Of a DNA stretch of 64,000 nt, positions 18,295-26,695 are shown piece after piece (the first letter of the stretch is position 1; each line of letters opens with the position of its first letter). Position numbers and translations under genes: made by a program. Below the pieces are notes generated by a model. The model worked only from the letters and a program-made list of their open reading frames with translations, did not search any database and was not told the DNA's origin. Source of the DNA: Synechococcus sp. RedBA-s (GTDB lineage: Bacteria; Cyanobacteriota; Cyanobacteriia; PCC-6307; Cyanobiaceae); NCBI RefSeq assembly GCF_024345495.1, contig NZ_JAGQBF010000008.1, forward strand, positions 1 to 64,000, given 5' to 3'.

Positions 18295-19424
18295 CAGATC
18301 AGTTCACAACGCAGCAACGGTGATGTCTTTGGCGGTGTCACTGCAGCTGGTGGTGACCCTGCTCATGGCCTTTGCCTTTGGCGTGGCCTCTGGTGCCGGG
18401 GCGATTTCTGCCCTATGGGGTGCGGTGCTGGTGGGTCTGTTCGCCGCTCTCTTCGGCGGCACTCCCACCCTGATCTCGGAGCCCACCGGTCCGATGACGG
18501 TGGTGATGACAGCGGCGATCATCTGGTTCACGCCCTCCCAGGTGAAGTGTCTTGTGCCTCCCCTGTTGGTGGCGCTGGTGATCGGCACCGTGCCCTCGCT
18601 CACGCTGCTCAATGGCGGCCGAGGCGCTGAGCTGGAGGGCCTCCGCCGCATCGGCGAAATCCCCAGCGGATTCCCCCCAGCTGGGGATGCCCCACTTTGA
18701 GCCCGGCCTGTTTCAGCTGATGGTGATCGATGCCCTGGTGCTGATGGTGGTGATTCTGGGAGCCTCAGGCCTGGCGGCCTCGATCCCGATGGCGGTGCTG
18801 GCCGGCATTGCCCTCAAGGTGCGCATCGACATCATCGACTGGAGCTTCCTGCGCCGCGCCCACCACGTCTCGATCAAGGGGGCAGTGATCATGCATGGGG
18901 TGATCCTGCTCACCATGCTGGTAGATCTGATTGCGGCGGTGGGCATCTTTGTGGCCAACATTCTCACGATCGAGAAGATGAGCACACTCGAAACCAAGTC
19001 GGTGAAGGTGATCAGCACCGCCGATGACGATCTCAATCTGCCGGAGAACGAGAAGGCACTGCTGGATCAAGGAGGTGGCAAGGTGCTGCTGTTCCAGTAG
19101 ATCGGTCCGATGAAGATGAACTTAAGTCTGGCCAAGACCATCTCCCGAGAGCACAATGCCATGTAGGAGTGTGAGGCGATCGTCGCTGATCTCAGTGAGG
19201 TCTCACACATGGGCATGACAGCCTCGCTGGCCCTGGAGAACGCCGTCAAGGAAGCCCTGGAAAAGGAACTCAATGTTGATGTGGTGGGGGCTGAAGGCAG
19301 CACCCTCAAGCGTCTCAGGAGTTTGAAGGTGTATAGCCTGCTGCCCCACGATCATGTGGAGATGAGCCGGGCGGAAGCCCTTGCCGATGCCGTGAATTCT
19401 CGGTCACAGATCGGCATGGTCTGA
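18295..19424 (+). pseudogene. bicA: Decayed SulP-family bicarbonate transporter (bicA pseudogene)
   Basis: Stretches of BicA appear in order but in three frames. First frame: NGDVFGGVTAA near 18319-18348. Second frame: FAFGVASGAGA, GAVLVGLFAALFGGTPTLI, SEPTGPMTVVMTA, then directly IIWFTPSQ and PPLLVALVIGTV, skipping roughly 90 residues, to RRIGEIPSGFP. The shift to the third frame occurs near the C-run at 18672. Third frame: FEPGLFQLMVIDALVL, a further skip of ~75 residues, VVILGA, PMAVLAGIALKV, DIIDWSFLRRAH and the STAS part. In-frame TAG stops lie at 19098-19100 and 19164-19166, after which REHNAM and HMGMTASLALENAV remain readable. It cannot make a functional transporter. Confidence 0.9.
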
Positions 19425-19992
19425 AGCCATCCGGGTCCGCCCGGTGAGGGAGCAGCAGATCTCCGTTGGCCATCGGGATGGCCTGAGCGAGGGATTTGAA
19501 CTTATTCAGACTTTTGGTCACGGTCACGCGGGTGAGGCCGGTGAGCTCAGCAATCACCTGATGGGTCAGGTTCATGTCCTCCAGCGAGAGACTGTGGCCG
19601 AGGCTGTTGACCCGCCCGAACTGGGCGGCCAGCCAGCGCAACATGGTCAGCAGGCGGTCATCGGCCTTGCGGATCCGGCTGATGCGCATGATCTCCATCG
19701 AGCGGCTGATTTGGCGCTTGAGCGCATCATGCCGTTCCACGTCCGTTGGCGAATGGCCCTCAAGGGAGACATGGGAGATTGTGGTGGTTTCATTGCGGCA
19801 CTCGAACGTGGCCTGGCTACCGAGTATGAGATCTCCGGGCCCCCAGAGCATCAGCGTGATCAGCTCGGTGTCTTCATTCCAGGTGACCTGGCGGACATAG
19901 CCATCACTGATGCACCAGGCCATCCCAGCCGGTAGCACCGAGTTGGGCTTGAGTTGCAGCGATGGACAGGGTCCAGGCATGGGTGGAGGCAT
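19315..19992 (-). CDS. CRP/FNR-family transcriptional regulator
   Basis: 225 aa as an open frame. The N-terminal half shows part of a cyclic-nucleotide-type beta-roll (GYVRQVTWNEDTELITLMLWGPGD); the C-terminal half has a winged helix with NLTHQVIAELTGLTRVTVTK as recognition region. The N-terminus is shorter than in typical CRP proteins; the start is uncertain (a later M at ~19923 is possible). The last ~40 residues are not regulator-like and run 110 bp antisense into the bicA remnant, so the original stop may have been lost. The factor may once have controlled bicA; that is inference. Confidence 0.7.
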   Translation of the reverse strand: MPPPMPGPCPSLQLKPNSVLPAGMAWCISDGYVRQVTWNEDTELITLMLWGPGDLILGSQATFECRNETTTISHVSLEGHSPTDVERHDALKRQISRSMEIMRISRIRKADDRLLTMLRWLAAQFGRVNSLGHSLSLEDMNLTHQVIAELTGLTRVTVTKSLNKFKSLAQAIPMANGDLLLPHRADPDGFRPCRSVTENSRHRQGLPPGSSPHDRGAAGYTPSNS

Positions 19993-20209
19993 CTCTGGAC
20001 ATCGACACAGCAGGGGAAATCATCCGAAAACTGAACAAAGCGCGGTTTGAAAACGAACCGGCCTGGAAGGGTTCCTTCTGGTGTGGGGCAAACGTAGAGC
20101 CGTCCCAATCCCTTTGGGACCCCGCTTCAGACAGCATCGACAATTCCCCGGATCAGCCGCGTTAATCAGTCGAGCTCGGGCTGCTTGGCCGTCTGGGCTC
20201 AGACAGACC

Positions 20210-20239
20210 AAAACCACCGATACCCAAAGGCATCGGTGG
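20210..20239 (-). terminator. Rho-independent terminator
   Basis: Read on the minus strand: an 8-bp perfect stem CCACCGAT/ATCGGTGG (20232-20239 with 20214-20221) around a 10-nt loop, followed by TTTTGG. It lies 60 bp downstream of the 49-residue gene on the same strand and fits as its terminator. A second, T-less hairpin (GTCCCAA/TTGGGAC) occurs at about 20100-20120. Confidence 0.6.
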
Positions 20240-20299
20240 CGAGGAGCTGTGGAATTGGTTGGGGCTGGAGAGCGCTGCGCAAACCCGGCGTTTCGGCTC

Positions 20300-20449
20300 T
20301 CAGCGCCGGCTCGATCGGCTGATGCGCACAGGGACCAGAACCGGTTGCATCATGCCGCCGCCACCGCTGTCGTCATCGGAGTCGGTGGTGAGCCAGAACG
20401 CCAGACCGAAGAGCGCGAGAACGCTGGAGACAAGCAGCAGTTCGGCCAT
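20300..20449 (-). CDS. Small single-pass membrane protein (49 aa)
   Basis: Starts MAELLLVSSVLALFGLAFWL, one clear transmembrane helix, then an acidic DSDDD patch, a GGGG linker and a basic tail rich in Arg/Ser. Size and layout resemble the many small thylakoid or plasma-membrane proteins of cyanobacteria, but I cannot name it. Support comes from the intact frame, the typical membrane topology and the terminator at 20210-20239. It sits alone between the regulator and the COG0523 GTPase gene. Confidence 0.55.
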   Translation of the reverse strand: MAELLLVSSVLALFGLAFWLTTDSDDDSGGGGMMQPVLVPVRISRSSRR

Positions 20450-20524
20450 CGGTCGGGCTCGTAGTTGGCACAATCTAGCCAGATTCCATGGCCTTGAAGT
20501 GCCCGATGCTGCGGTCGGGCCGCC

Positions 20525-21682
20525 TCAGGCGAATCCCTTGCCCGCGTCCTTGGCCACACAGGCCTGGAGCTGGCGGCGCAGGCGCTGGTGGTCGAGATCC
20601 TTGCCGATCAGCACCAGCTGGTTCTTGCGCTCGCCAGTCCAGTCGCTGTCGTCGATGGAGAAGCGCTTGCCGGCCAGGTGAAAGACATGACGGCGTTCGC
20701 TCTCGTTGAACCAGAGGATGCCCTTGGCCCGGAACACCTCCGTGGGCAGCTGATTGTCGAGGAAGTTCTGGAACTTGCGCAGGGCGAAGGGCCCTTCGCT
20801 GGCGAAGGAGAGGGAGGTGAAGCCCTCAATGGCGAGGTGGTCGGCCGGATGCTCGCCGGAACCTGAGGAGTGGTCGTGATCGTGGGAGTGGCTGTGGCTG
20901 TGGCTGTGATCGTGGTCATGGCTGTGGTCGTCGTCGTGGGCGCAGTGGCCATGGTCGTGGTCACAGTCGCCGTGGTCGAGTTCAGGGGTGGGGTCGCCTG
21001 TGGCCACCACCCGATCGGATTCGAACAGACCCACGCTCAGCAGCAGCGGCAGGGCCACATCTCCTTTGACTGAGCGCAGGATGCGAGCGTCGGGTTTGAG
21101 GTTGCGCAGCAGGCTCTCCAGTTGCAGCAGCTGGGGCTCCGGCACCAGATCGCACTTGTTGAGCATCAGGATGTCGCCGTAGATCACCTGCGCCCGGCCC
21201 ACCTCGCTCTCGAAGCTGCTGGCTTCGAAGTTTTCGGCATCAATCAGGGTGATGATCGAATCCAGGCGGGTGCTGTCGCGCAGCTCACTGCCCAGGAAGG
21301 TCATCGCCACCGGCAGGGGGTCAGCCAGGCCCGTGGTTTCCACCACCAAATAATCCACGGGTTCGGGGCGCTCGAGGATCCGCTCCACCGCCTCCAGCAG
21401 CTCGCCGTTGATCGAGCAGCAGATGCAGCCATTGCTGAGCTCCACCATGTCTTCGCTGGTGGCGATGATCAGGTCATTGTCGATGCCGATTTCACCGAAC
21501 TCATTGACCAGTACAGCGGTCTTCAGTCCGCTCTGGTTGCTGAGGATGTGGTTGAGCAAGGTGGTTTTGCCGGCACCGAGGAAGCCCGTGAGGATCGTCA
21601 CCGGCAGACAGGTGGGGCTTGGATCCTCGATCCCCTCCATGGCGGCAGAGGACGCGGGACGAGCAGAGGCAGTGCGAGTCAT
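20525..21682 (-). CDS. COG0523 (CobW/ZNG-like) GTP-binding metallochaperone
   Basis: 385 aa from the ATG at 21682; the frame is open further upstream but without family sequence. Walker A GFLGAGKTT, switch region NEFGEIGIDN, the metal-binding CxCC in NGCICCS, ETTGLADP and NKCD define a COG0523 G3E GTPase. Between residues ~270 and 310 lies a His/Asp-rich loop with many HDH and HSH repeats, typical of Zn-linked members. The C-terminal CobW_C domain includes FRAKGILWFNE. It stands just downstream of the porin on the same strand and belongs by content to the zinc island; no Zur box is visible directly before it. Confidence 0.92.
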   Translation of the reverse strand: MTRTASARPASSAAMEGIEDPSPTCLPVTILTGFLGAGKTTLLNHILSNQSGLKTAVLVNEFGEIGIDNDLIIATSEDMVELSNGCICCSINGELLEAVERILERPEPVDYLVVETTGLADPLPVAMTFLGSELRDSTRLDSIITLIDAENFEASSFESEVGRAQVIYGDILMLNKCDLVPEPQLLQLESLLRNLKPDARILRSVKGDVALPLLLSVGLFESDRVVATGDPTPELDHGDCDHDHGHCAHDDDHSHDHDHSHSHSHSHDHDHSSGSGEHPADHLAIEGFTSLSFASEGPFALRKFQNFLDNQLPTEVFRAKGILWFNESERRHVFHLAGKRFSIDDSDWTGERKNQLVLIGKDLDHQRLRRQLQACVAKDAGKGFA

Positions 21683-21887
21683 CACGGGCAAGAGGGGGCG
21701 GTAGTCGCCTGGTTCGGGCAGTCTGGCGCCAAGGCCGTCGATGGGGCACGGATGCTCGCGATGGTGACCGCCCCGCAACCCTGGCCTCCCCCAGAGCCCT
21801 GTCGGATGAACCAATCAGCCTGTCCCAGCCGATGACAACATCATCACCACGCTGCTTTGCCCGTCAGTCCTGGTCCAGCGGTTGGGC

Positions 21888-23504
21888 TCAGAACGAGAAG
21901 CTGGTCTTGACCAACCCGCCCAGTTGGCGGAACGAGCTGTCGCTGGGGGTGTCCTGGCCGAGGGGACGGCTCAGATAGAACAACGCCGGGGTGATCGAAA
22001 TGTTGTCGGTGACCTGGAACTTGTACCACCACTCCCAGACAAAATTGCCGTCATCGGGGCTGTCGCCTCCAATCAGAGCCGTGGCAAAGACCGGCTGACC
22101 CACCGCCATGCCGAGGGCATTTCCCTTCCAGAAGACGTCGCTCCATTCCAGACCCACCATCCACGACTGGCTGGTGCTCAGATCGCCATCCACATCCTGG
22201 CCGTCATAGGAGATGGTGTTGATCCCCCAGCCGGCGCTGATCGATGGGAGCCAACCTGAGGTTGACGGCTGCCAGTAGCCGCTGATTCCGAAAGCATTGG
22301 TTCGGCTACCGGGGGTGTCGAAAGCGGAGGCCGTGAACGGTGTGGTTCCAGGTACCTCCACCCCGGACTGAATGTAGGAATAAATCGCGGCAAGAGCCCA
22401 CTGCTCCTGGCTGTAGCCGATCTGAGCGGTGCCGGTACCGCCGCTGGCTTCAGTACCGATCCCCCCCTGGCTCGGGTTGCCCGAGTTGCCGTTGGCCGCG
22501 ACATAGTTGCCACTGACACTGAAGCCACCGCTCTGCCACCAGAGGCCGGCGCCGGGGCCGAGGTTCTTGTTGTAAGCCGCCGGCGCACCGTTGAGGGTGA
22601 GCACATTCAAAATCGTATCGGCTGGATACACGCTGGGCCAAAGGGCAAGCATGTCTTCCTGGCCGACGCGGCCGCCGAGGGTGGCCGTGAAACCGCTGCC
22701 GATCGGGAATTGGTAGTAGAGCTTGTCAATCCCGAGAGAATCGGGACCTGAGGCTTCCTCGAATGCGACCTCAAGGGTGGAGAGACCGCCGGTGGGACCA
22801 GCCCCGCCGAAGGCCGAGTCGCCGAAGTTGCCTGCGCGAAGAATTGTACGCAGGAGGTCCTTGCCCGTGAAGCTTGTGTCGAGCGAGAGTTGGAGGTCGT
22901 AGGAGAAGGTGGTGGCCCCCACCTCGGCGCGAGCAGAGTTGACCTCTTCCCGAGCACTGCCGCTGAAGGCATTAGCCCCCACCACGAACGTGGCCAGCCC
23001 ACTTAACTTGGTGGTGGTGGAGAACTGGTTGGCCTCCAGCTCACCCACCTTGGCTTCGAGGTTGTCGACCCGGCCGCGCAGGATGGCGAGTTCCTTCTCG
23101 AACTCCTTGAGCAGACGGCGCAGCTCGTCGGTCACTTCGGTGATCCGATCGAGGCAGGCGTTGAGCAGAGCGGCGGCTTCCCAGCGGCTCAGCGGCTTCT
23201 TGCCGCGGAAGGTGCCATCGGGATAGCCAGCGACGCAGCCGTAGCGCTCGATCAGGTTCGAGAGCGCCTGATAGGCCCACTCGGTGGGCTGCACGTCAGA
23301 GAACTGGCTGATGCTGGTGACCTGATCCTGACGGCTGGAGCTGGAGCCAGAGCTGTAGCGCTGAATCGCTTCGAGATTGAGGTCAGCGGCCCTGGCCCCA
23401 GCCACTGGACTCAGCAGCAGCAGCGGGCCCAGCATGGCGGCGACGGCTGGACCGGCGGGGCCAGAGCACTGGAGCCAGCAGAGGGGTACGAATGAACTGG
23501 GCAC
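21888..23504 (-). CDS. SLH-domain outer-membrane porin (Som / iron-uptake-porin type)
   Basis: 538 aa from a GTG at 23504: signal peptide ending GARA before ADLN, an SLH segment (FSDVQPTEWAYQALSNLIER, GYPDGTFRGKKPLSRWEAAA), a coiled coil (EFEKELAILRGRVDNLEAK) and a beta-barrel ending in Phe (VKTSFSF). An ATG at 23558 is possible, but that would put the Zur-like box inside the coding sequence. Cyanobacterial Som porins move small solutes and ions; one marine Synechococcus porin is zinc-responsive. The location within the znu island and the box upstream support metal regulation. Confidence 0.88.
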   Translation of the reverse strand: MPSSFVPLCWLQCSGPAGPAVAAMLGPLLLLSPVAGARAADLNLEAIQRYSSGSSSSRQDQVTSISQFSDVQPTEWAYQALSNLIERYGCVAGYPDGTFRGKKPLSRWEAAALLNACLDRITEVTDELRRLLKEFEKELAILRGRVDNLEAKVGELEANQFSTTTKLSGLATFVVGANAFSGSAREEVNSARAEVGATTFSYDLQLSLDTSFTGKDLLRTILRAGNFGDSAFGGAGPTGGLSTLEVAFEEASGPDSLGIDKLYYQFPIGSGFTATLGGRVGQEDMLALWPSVYPADTILNVLTLNGAPAAYNKNLGPGAGLWWQSGGFSVSGNYVAANGNSGNPSQGGIGTEASGGTGTAQIGYSQEQWALAAIYSYIQSGVEVPGTTPFTASAFDTPGSRTNAFGISGYWQPSTSGWLPSISAGWGINTISYDGQDVDGDLSTSQSWMVGLEWSDVFWKGNALGMAVGQPVFATALIGGDSPDDGNFVWEWWYKFQVTDNISITPALFYLSRPLGQDTPSDSSFRQLGGLVKTSFSF

Positions 23505-23529
23505 GTTGGCAGCACGACAACAGCGGGAA

Positions 23530-23544
23530 TGATAATCGTTCTGA
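23530..23544 (-). promoter_or_regulatory. Zur-box-like operator before the porin gene
   Basis: Plus-strand sequence TGATAATCGTTCTGA: a 7-1-7 inverted repeat with a perfect left half (TGATAAT) and an imperfect right half (GTTCTGA). It fits the TGATAAT-N-ATTATCA pattern known for cyanobacterial Zur/Fur proteins. It lies 26 bp upstream of the preferred GTG start of the porin. Fur cannot be excluded from sequence alone; context favours Zur. Confidence 0.6.
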
Positions 23545-23600
23545 TCCATGAGCTCCATTGGAGCGGATGGATAGGGCTTGCTCCGATCGATTGGACCTGC

Positions 23601-24365
23601 TCAGATCGACTGGATCAGGGCCTGCACCTGTTGGGCGGTCTTGATCGGTTGCTCCGGGGGCATCGTTGTGGGCCACACCGGCAACAGAGCGGCCATGGCG
23701 ACGCTGAGCCGGCGGCTCAGGGCTGGATCGCTGGCCTGCAGTGCCGGGGCGATGCCTTGTTGGAGCTGATCGGCGTAGCGCACGAAGCCGCGGGAGTCTT
23801 GGTATTCGATGGTTTCAGCGAAGCGCCCCTCGGTGATCGAGGCCGCGTATTCGCTGCTGGCGCTCTCGAGGAGTTGACGGATCACGGCCACCACGAAGGC
23901 CGGATCGCTGCGCTTGGCCTGCGGCAGTGCCGCCAGGGCCCTGTCGATGCCTTCCTCTGCGGCGTTGAAGGCAGCCTCGGTCTGCGGCGAGGTAGGAGCG
24001 CTCTGAATCAGATCCAGCAGGGTGTTGAGCTGCTGTTTGAAGCCGGGGGCGCCGTACTGGCTCAGCGCCGGCTCGAGATCTCCGTAGAGCTCCTCCACAG
24101 GATGGCCGATGTGCTTCTCGGCCGCGGGGTAATCCTTCAGTTCCATCAGTTCTCGGGCCACCAGCAGATGGCCCTTCATCAGACCGAGCACGGCGGCATA
24201 GCTAATGGGATCCTCACCGCTCACCTCGCCCCCTTCGCCTCCCTCTCCGCCCTCTCCGCTGCCCCCCTGAGAGGTGGGCCTTGGCGACTGGCCACAGGCC
24301 ACCGCGACTGCGGCCGTTGAGGTCACGGCCAGAAACAGCTGAATGGCTCGGCGCCTTGGAATCAC
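23601..24365 (-). CDS. Lipoprotein of unknown function in the znu cluster
   Basis: 254 aa. The N-terminus (PRRRAIQLFLAVTSTAAVA then VACGQS) is a lipoprotein signal with Cys24 as the lipidated residue. It is followed by a Gly/Glu tandem repeat (GEGGEGGEGGE). The rest is predicted helical, with GLMKGHLLVARELMELKDY, a conserved-looking GHPVEELYGDLEP and IEYQDSRGFVRYADQL. I recognise no domain with certainty. It lies 85 bp downstream of the multicopper oxidase on the same strand, so the two may act together at the cell envelope. Confidence 0.7.
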   Translation of the reverse strand: MIPRRRAIQLFLAVTSTAAVAVACGQSPRPTSQGGSGEGGEGGEGGEVSGEDPISYAAVLGLMKGHLLVARELMELKDYPAAEKHIGHPVEELYGDLEPALSQYGAPGFKQQLNTLLDLIQSAPTSPQTEAAFNAAEEGIDRALAALPQAKRSDPAFVVAVIRQLLESASSEYAASITEGRFAETIEYQDSRGFVRYADQLQQGIAPALQASDPALSRRLSVAMAALLPVWPTTMPPEQPIKTAQQVQALIQSI

Positions 24366-24450
24366 GGGACTGTCGTCGTTGACTGGAGCGCATCGTGCCC
24401 CCGCGGCAGCGGTGCAGCTGACCAGAAGTGACCCGCTCGGGTGAGCAAAG

Positions 24451-25440
24451 CTACCGACCTCTGGCTTCCACGCGGAACTGCCCCATACAGCCCCGCTCGG
24501 CGATCTGATCCTGATGGGGATGAAACATGTAGTGGCCCGGATCGCGGTAGCTGAACTCGAGGATGTGGCGCTCAGCCATCCCCATCGTGATCACGTCGGT
24601 GATCTCATCGGCACGGGTGGAGTAGCCCCCCCTGAACAGCTCGAAGAGGTTGGCGTGCAGATGAAAGGTCAGCGGACCGTCCCACTCCACCATGTTGAGC
24701 AGATAGAGGCGAATCCGTTGTCCCTGGGAAATGGCGATGGGCTGATCGCGATAGAGATTGGGCCGGCCATTGAAGGCATAGAGATCATTGCGGCCCGCAC
24801 CCTTGAGGTCGTAGCCGCCCATCACCAGCACCATCTCATCGGCTGCCGGCCTTGGGGATGGGGGATCCACGATCAGCAGGCCGTAGAGCCCCTTGCTCAC
24901 ATGGCGCGTCACCGGCGCCACATGGCAGTGGTAGGGGAAGAGGCCAAAGGGTTCCGCGTCGAATTCATAGACCGTGCTGCCGCCGCGACGCACTGGGCGG
25001 ATGCCATCCATGGCCGCGGGGTGGATGCCATGGAAATGAAGACTGTGGGAGGTGCTGTCCTCGTTGCGAAAGCGGACGCGCAGCCGCTCACCGGCCTGGG
25101 CCCGCAGGGTGGGACCCGGCACCCGTCCGTTCACGGCCCAGGCCTTGAAGGTCACCGCCTCGTTGAGCTTCAGCAGCGTGGTGCTGGCCGTGAGATCGAA
25201 CTCCCGCACCCGGCGGCCGTTCTCCATGAGCACACGGCCGCTGTCGAACTCGCGCAACCCCCCAGGCGCCGGCGGTTGAGGAGCGACCTCGTGCCCCAAC
25301 CCCTCTGGACTTCCACCTCGCTTCAGCAGCAGCTGCCCCAGGCCCAGAGCCAGGGCAGCGCCGCCCAGCGGCAGCAGCTCACGCCGCCTCCACAGGCGCG
25401 TCTGGCCTGAATCCGATGGGGTGGCCATGGCGGGGAGCAT
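24451..25440 (-). CDS. Tat-exported two-domain multicopper oxidase
   Basis: 329 aa. A twin-arginine signal (RRRELLPLGGAALALG) is followed by two cupredoxin domains. Copper-ligand motifs: HSLHFHG (~134), YHCHVAPVTRHVSKGLYG (~173), FHLHANLFE (~258) and FHPHQDQIAERGCMG (~309). The type 1 Cys-His pair appears to lie in domain one (YHCH), whereas domain two has HPH instead of HCH, which places it among two-domain oxidases of the laccase/nitrite-reductase-like group. Substrate unknown; metal oxidation is one possibility. It is 63 bp downstream of znuA and could share its transcript. ATG at 25428 is an alternative start. Confidence 0.85.
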   Translation of the reverse strand: MLPAMATPSDSGQTRLWRRRELLPLGGAALALGLGQLLLKRGGSPEGLGHEVAPQPPAPGGLREFDSGRVLMENGRRVREFDLTASTTLLKLNEAVTFKAWAVNGRVPGPTLRAQAGERLRVRFRNEDSTSHSLHFHGIHPAAMDGIRPVRRGGSTVYEFDAEPFGLFPYHCHVAPVTRHVSKGLYGLLIVDPPSPRPAADEMVLVMGGYDLKGAGRNDLYAFNGRPNLYRDQPIAISQGQRIRLYLLNMVEWDGPLTFHLHANLFELFRGGYSTRADEITDVITMGMAERHILEFSYRDPGHYMFHPHQDQIAERGCMGQFRVEARGR

Positions 25441-25503
25441 CCAGCTCCATCCTCAGCCCGCTGCCACCCCTGGCTGGTGTGACCAATGGCACCTGGCAGG
25501 GTC

Positions 25504-26559
25504 TCAGTTGATCCGCGACCACGCCTGCGTCAGGGCCTCACCCCCCTGGCGGTCGCAGCGGCCGCCCCAGCCCTCGACGATCGTGCAGGTGTTGCGCACC
25601 AGGGTGGCCATCAGGCTGAGGGGACCCTCGGGGCCCATCGCCAGGCCATCGGCGGCCAGGGGCACAGCTGCGATCGGAACACCGCTGAGTTCGCTGATGC
25701 GCTGGAGGGTTCTGGCTGGAGGGCTCTGCTCGGCGAACAGACGGGGGGTGGAGCCAGCCCGAAGGTTGTCGACCACCTGCCGGAAGGCGTCGGGGCGCAG
25801 GGCCTCACTGGTGCTGGTGGCATCCACCAGGGGCAGCTCATCAAGGCCGTAGGCCAGAGCCAGGCTGGCAAAAGCGCGGTGGCTGCTGGCCAGGGGAGGC
25901 CAGGGCTTGGGGAGGGCATTGAACTGTTTACGGTTCCAGGCATCGAGGTGGTCGAGCTGCTCGGCCATGGCCCTGGAGCGCCGTTGGATGCCCTCGGCGG
26001 CAGGGGGATCGAGGCGGCTGAGCTGGTCTGCGATCACCGCCGCCATGGCTGCCGCCTGGCGCGGGTTGTGCCACACGTGGGGGTCGAAATCGCCGTGGTC
26101 GTGCTCAGCTTCGTGGTTGTGCTCACCTACGGGTTGTCCGCTACCTTCCGGCGTGAGCCTGAGGGGCTGGGGCACGGCTTTCTCGGAAATCGCTACCGCC
26201 CCCGACAGGGACTCCAGGGCGGGGGTGAGGTCGTAGCCACTGATCAACAGCAGCCTGGCGCCGGTGATCTGGGCCTTCTGGTCGGGTCTGAGCCGGAAGT
26301 CGTGGGGATCATCCGCCGGCTGCAGCAGGCAGCCCACCGCCAGCTCGCCGGCGGCCAGTCGCTGGGTCAGATCGCAGAGCACGCCATCGGCTGCCACCAC
26401 CTGGGGCTGGCCGCCGGCGAGCTGGCCCACGGGGGATGAGCTGCCCGGCACTCGGCTGCAGGCCGGAAGCGAGACCCCAAGGCCGCCGAAGAGCAGGAGC
26501 AGCGCCAAGGTGAGCGGTTTGCGCTGATGGTGGAGCCGTGAGCCAGGAAACAGGGCCAC
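25504..26559 (-). CDS. znuA: Zinc ABC transporter, substrate-binding protein ZnuA
   Basis: 351 aa from a GTG at 26559. The signal is lipoprotein-like (LALLLLFGGLGVSLPACS). Zinc-site features: DDPHDFRLRP, a His/Glu-rich loop (EHNHEAEHDHGDFD) before DPHVWHNPRQA, ASSHRAFA and the late Asp/Glu region SEALRPD. The His loop marks a ZnuA rather than a Mn-binding protein. An ATG at 26598 is in frame but overlaps the Zur-like box at 26583-26597, so I reject it as start. Divergent from znuC. Confidence 0.92.
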   Translation of the reverse strand: MALFPGSRLHHQRKPLTLALLLLFGGLGVSLPACSRVPGSSSPVGQLAGGQPQVVAADGVLCDLTQRLAAGELAVGCLLQPADDPHDFRLRPDQKAQITGARLLLISGYDLTPALESLSGAVAISEKAVPQPLRLTPEGSGQPVGEHNHEAEHDHGDFDPHVWHNPRQAAAMAAVIADQLSRLDPPAAEGIQRRSRAMAEQLDHLDAWNRKQFNALPKPWPPLASSHRAFASLALAYGLDELPLVDATSTSEALRPDAFRQVVDNLRAGSTPRLFAEQSPPARTLQRISELSGVPIAAVPLAADGLAMGPEGPLSLMATLVRNTCTIVEGWGGRCDRQGGEALTQAWSRIN

Positions 26560-26582
26560 GGGCCAAAGACAACGATCAAGAA

Positions 26583-26597
26583 CGATAACAGTTCTCA
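26583..26597. promoter_or_regulatory. Zur-box-like operator between znuA and znuC
   Basis: CGATAACAGTTCTCA, a 7-1-7 inverted repeat matching TGATAAT-N-ATTATCA at most positions and sharing its core with the box before the porin. It lies 24 bp upstream of the preferred znuA start and 99 bp upstream of znuC, so one site could control both directions. Confidence 0.62.
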
Positions 26598-26695
26598 TTT
26601 CTGATGGTGTCAGCGACTGCCGTCCTCGGGATCGACGGCTTCTTCAGGTCTTGGTCCTCGGTAGGTTGCGATGAGTTGTCCCTCTGCCGGATCCG

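Noticed and set aside
18218-18700. Separate small membrane-protein gene
   Set aside because: It is one frame of the decayed bicA gene, continued in another frame downstream.
19962-20165. 67-codon plus-strand frame before the 49-aa gene
   Set aside because: It starts inside the regulator gene on the other strand, has no ribosome-binding site and no recognisable sequence, although its composition is protein-like.
23530-23544. Interpretation as a Fur (iron) box
   Set aside because: Sequence alone cannot separate Fur from Zur, but the similar box at znuA/znuC and the zinc genes around favour Zur.
24216-24252. Short tandem repeat in the lipoprotein gene as a phase-variation tract
   Set aside because: It encodes GEGGEGGEGGE in frame with too few exact units to suggest slippage switching.
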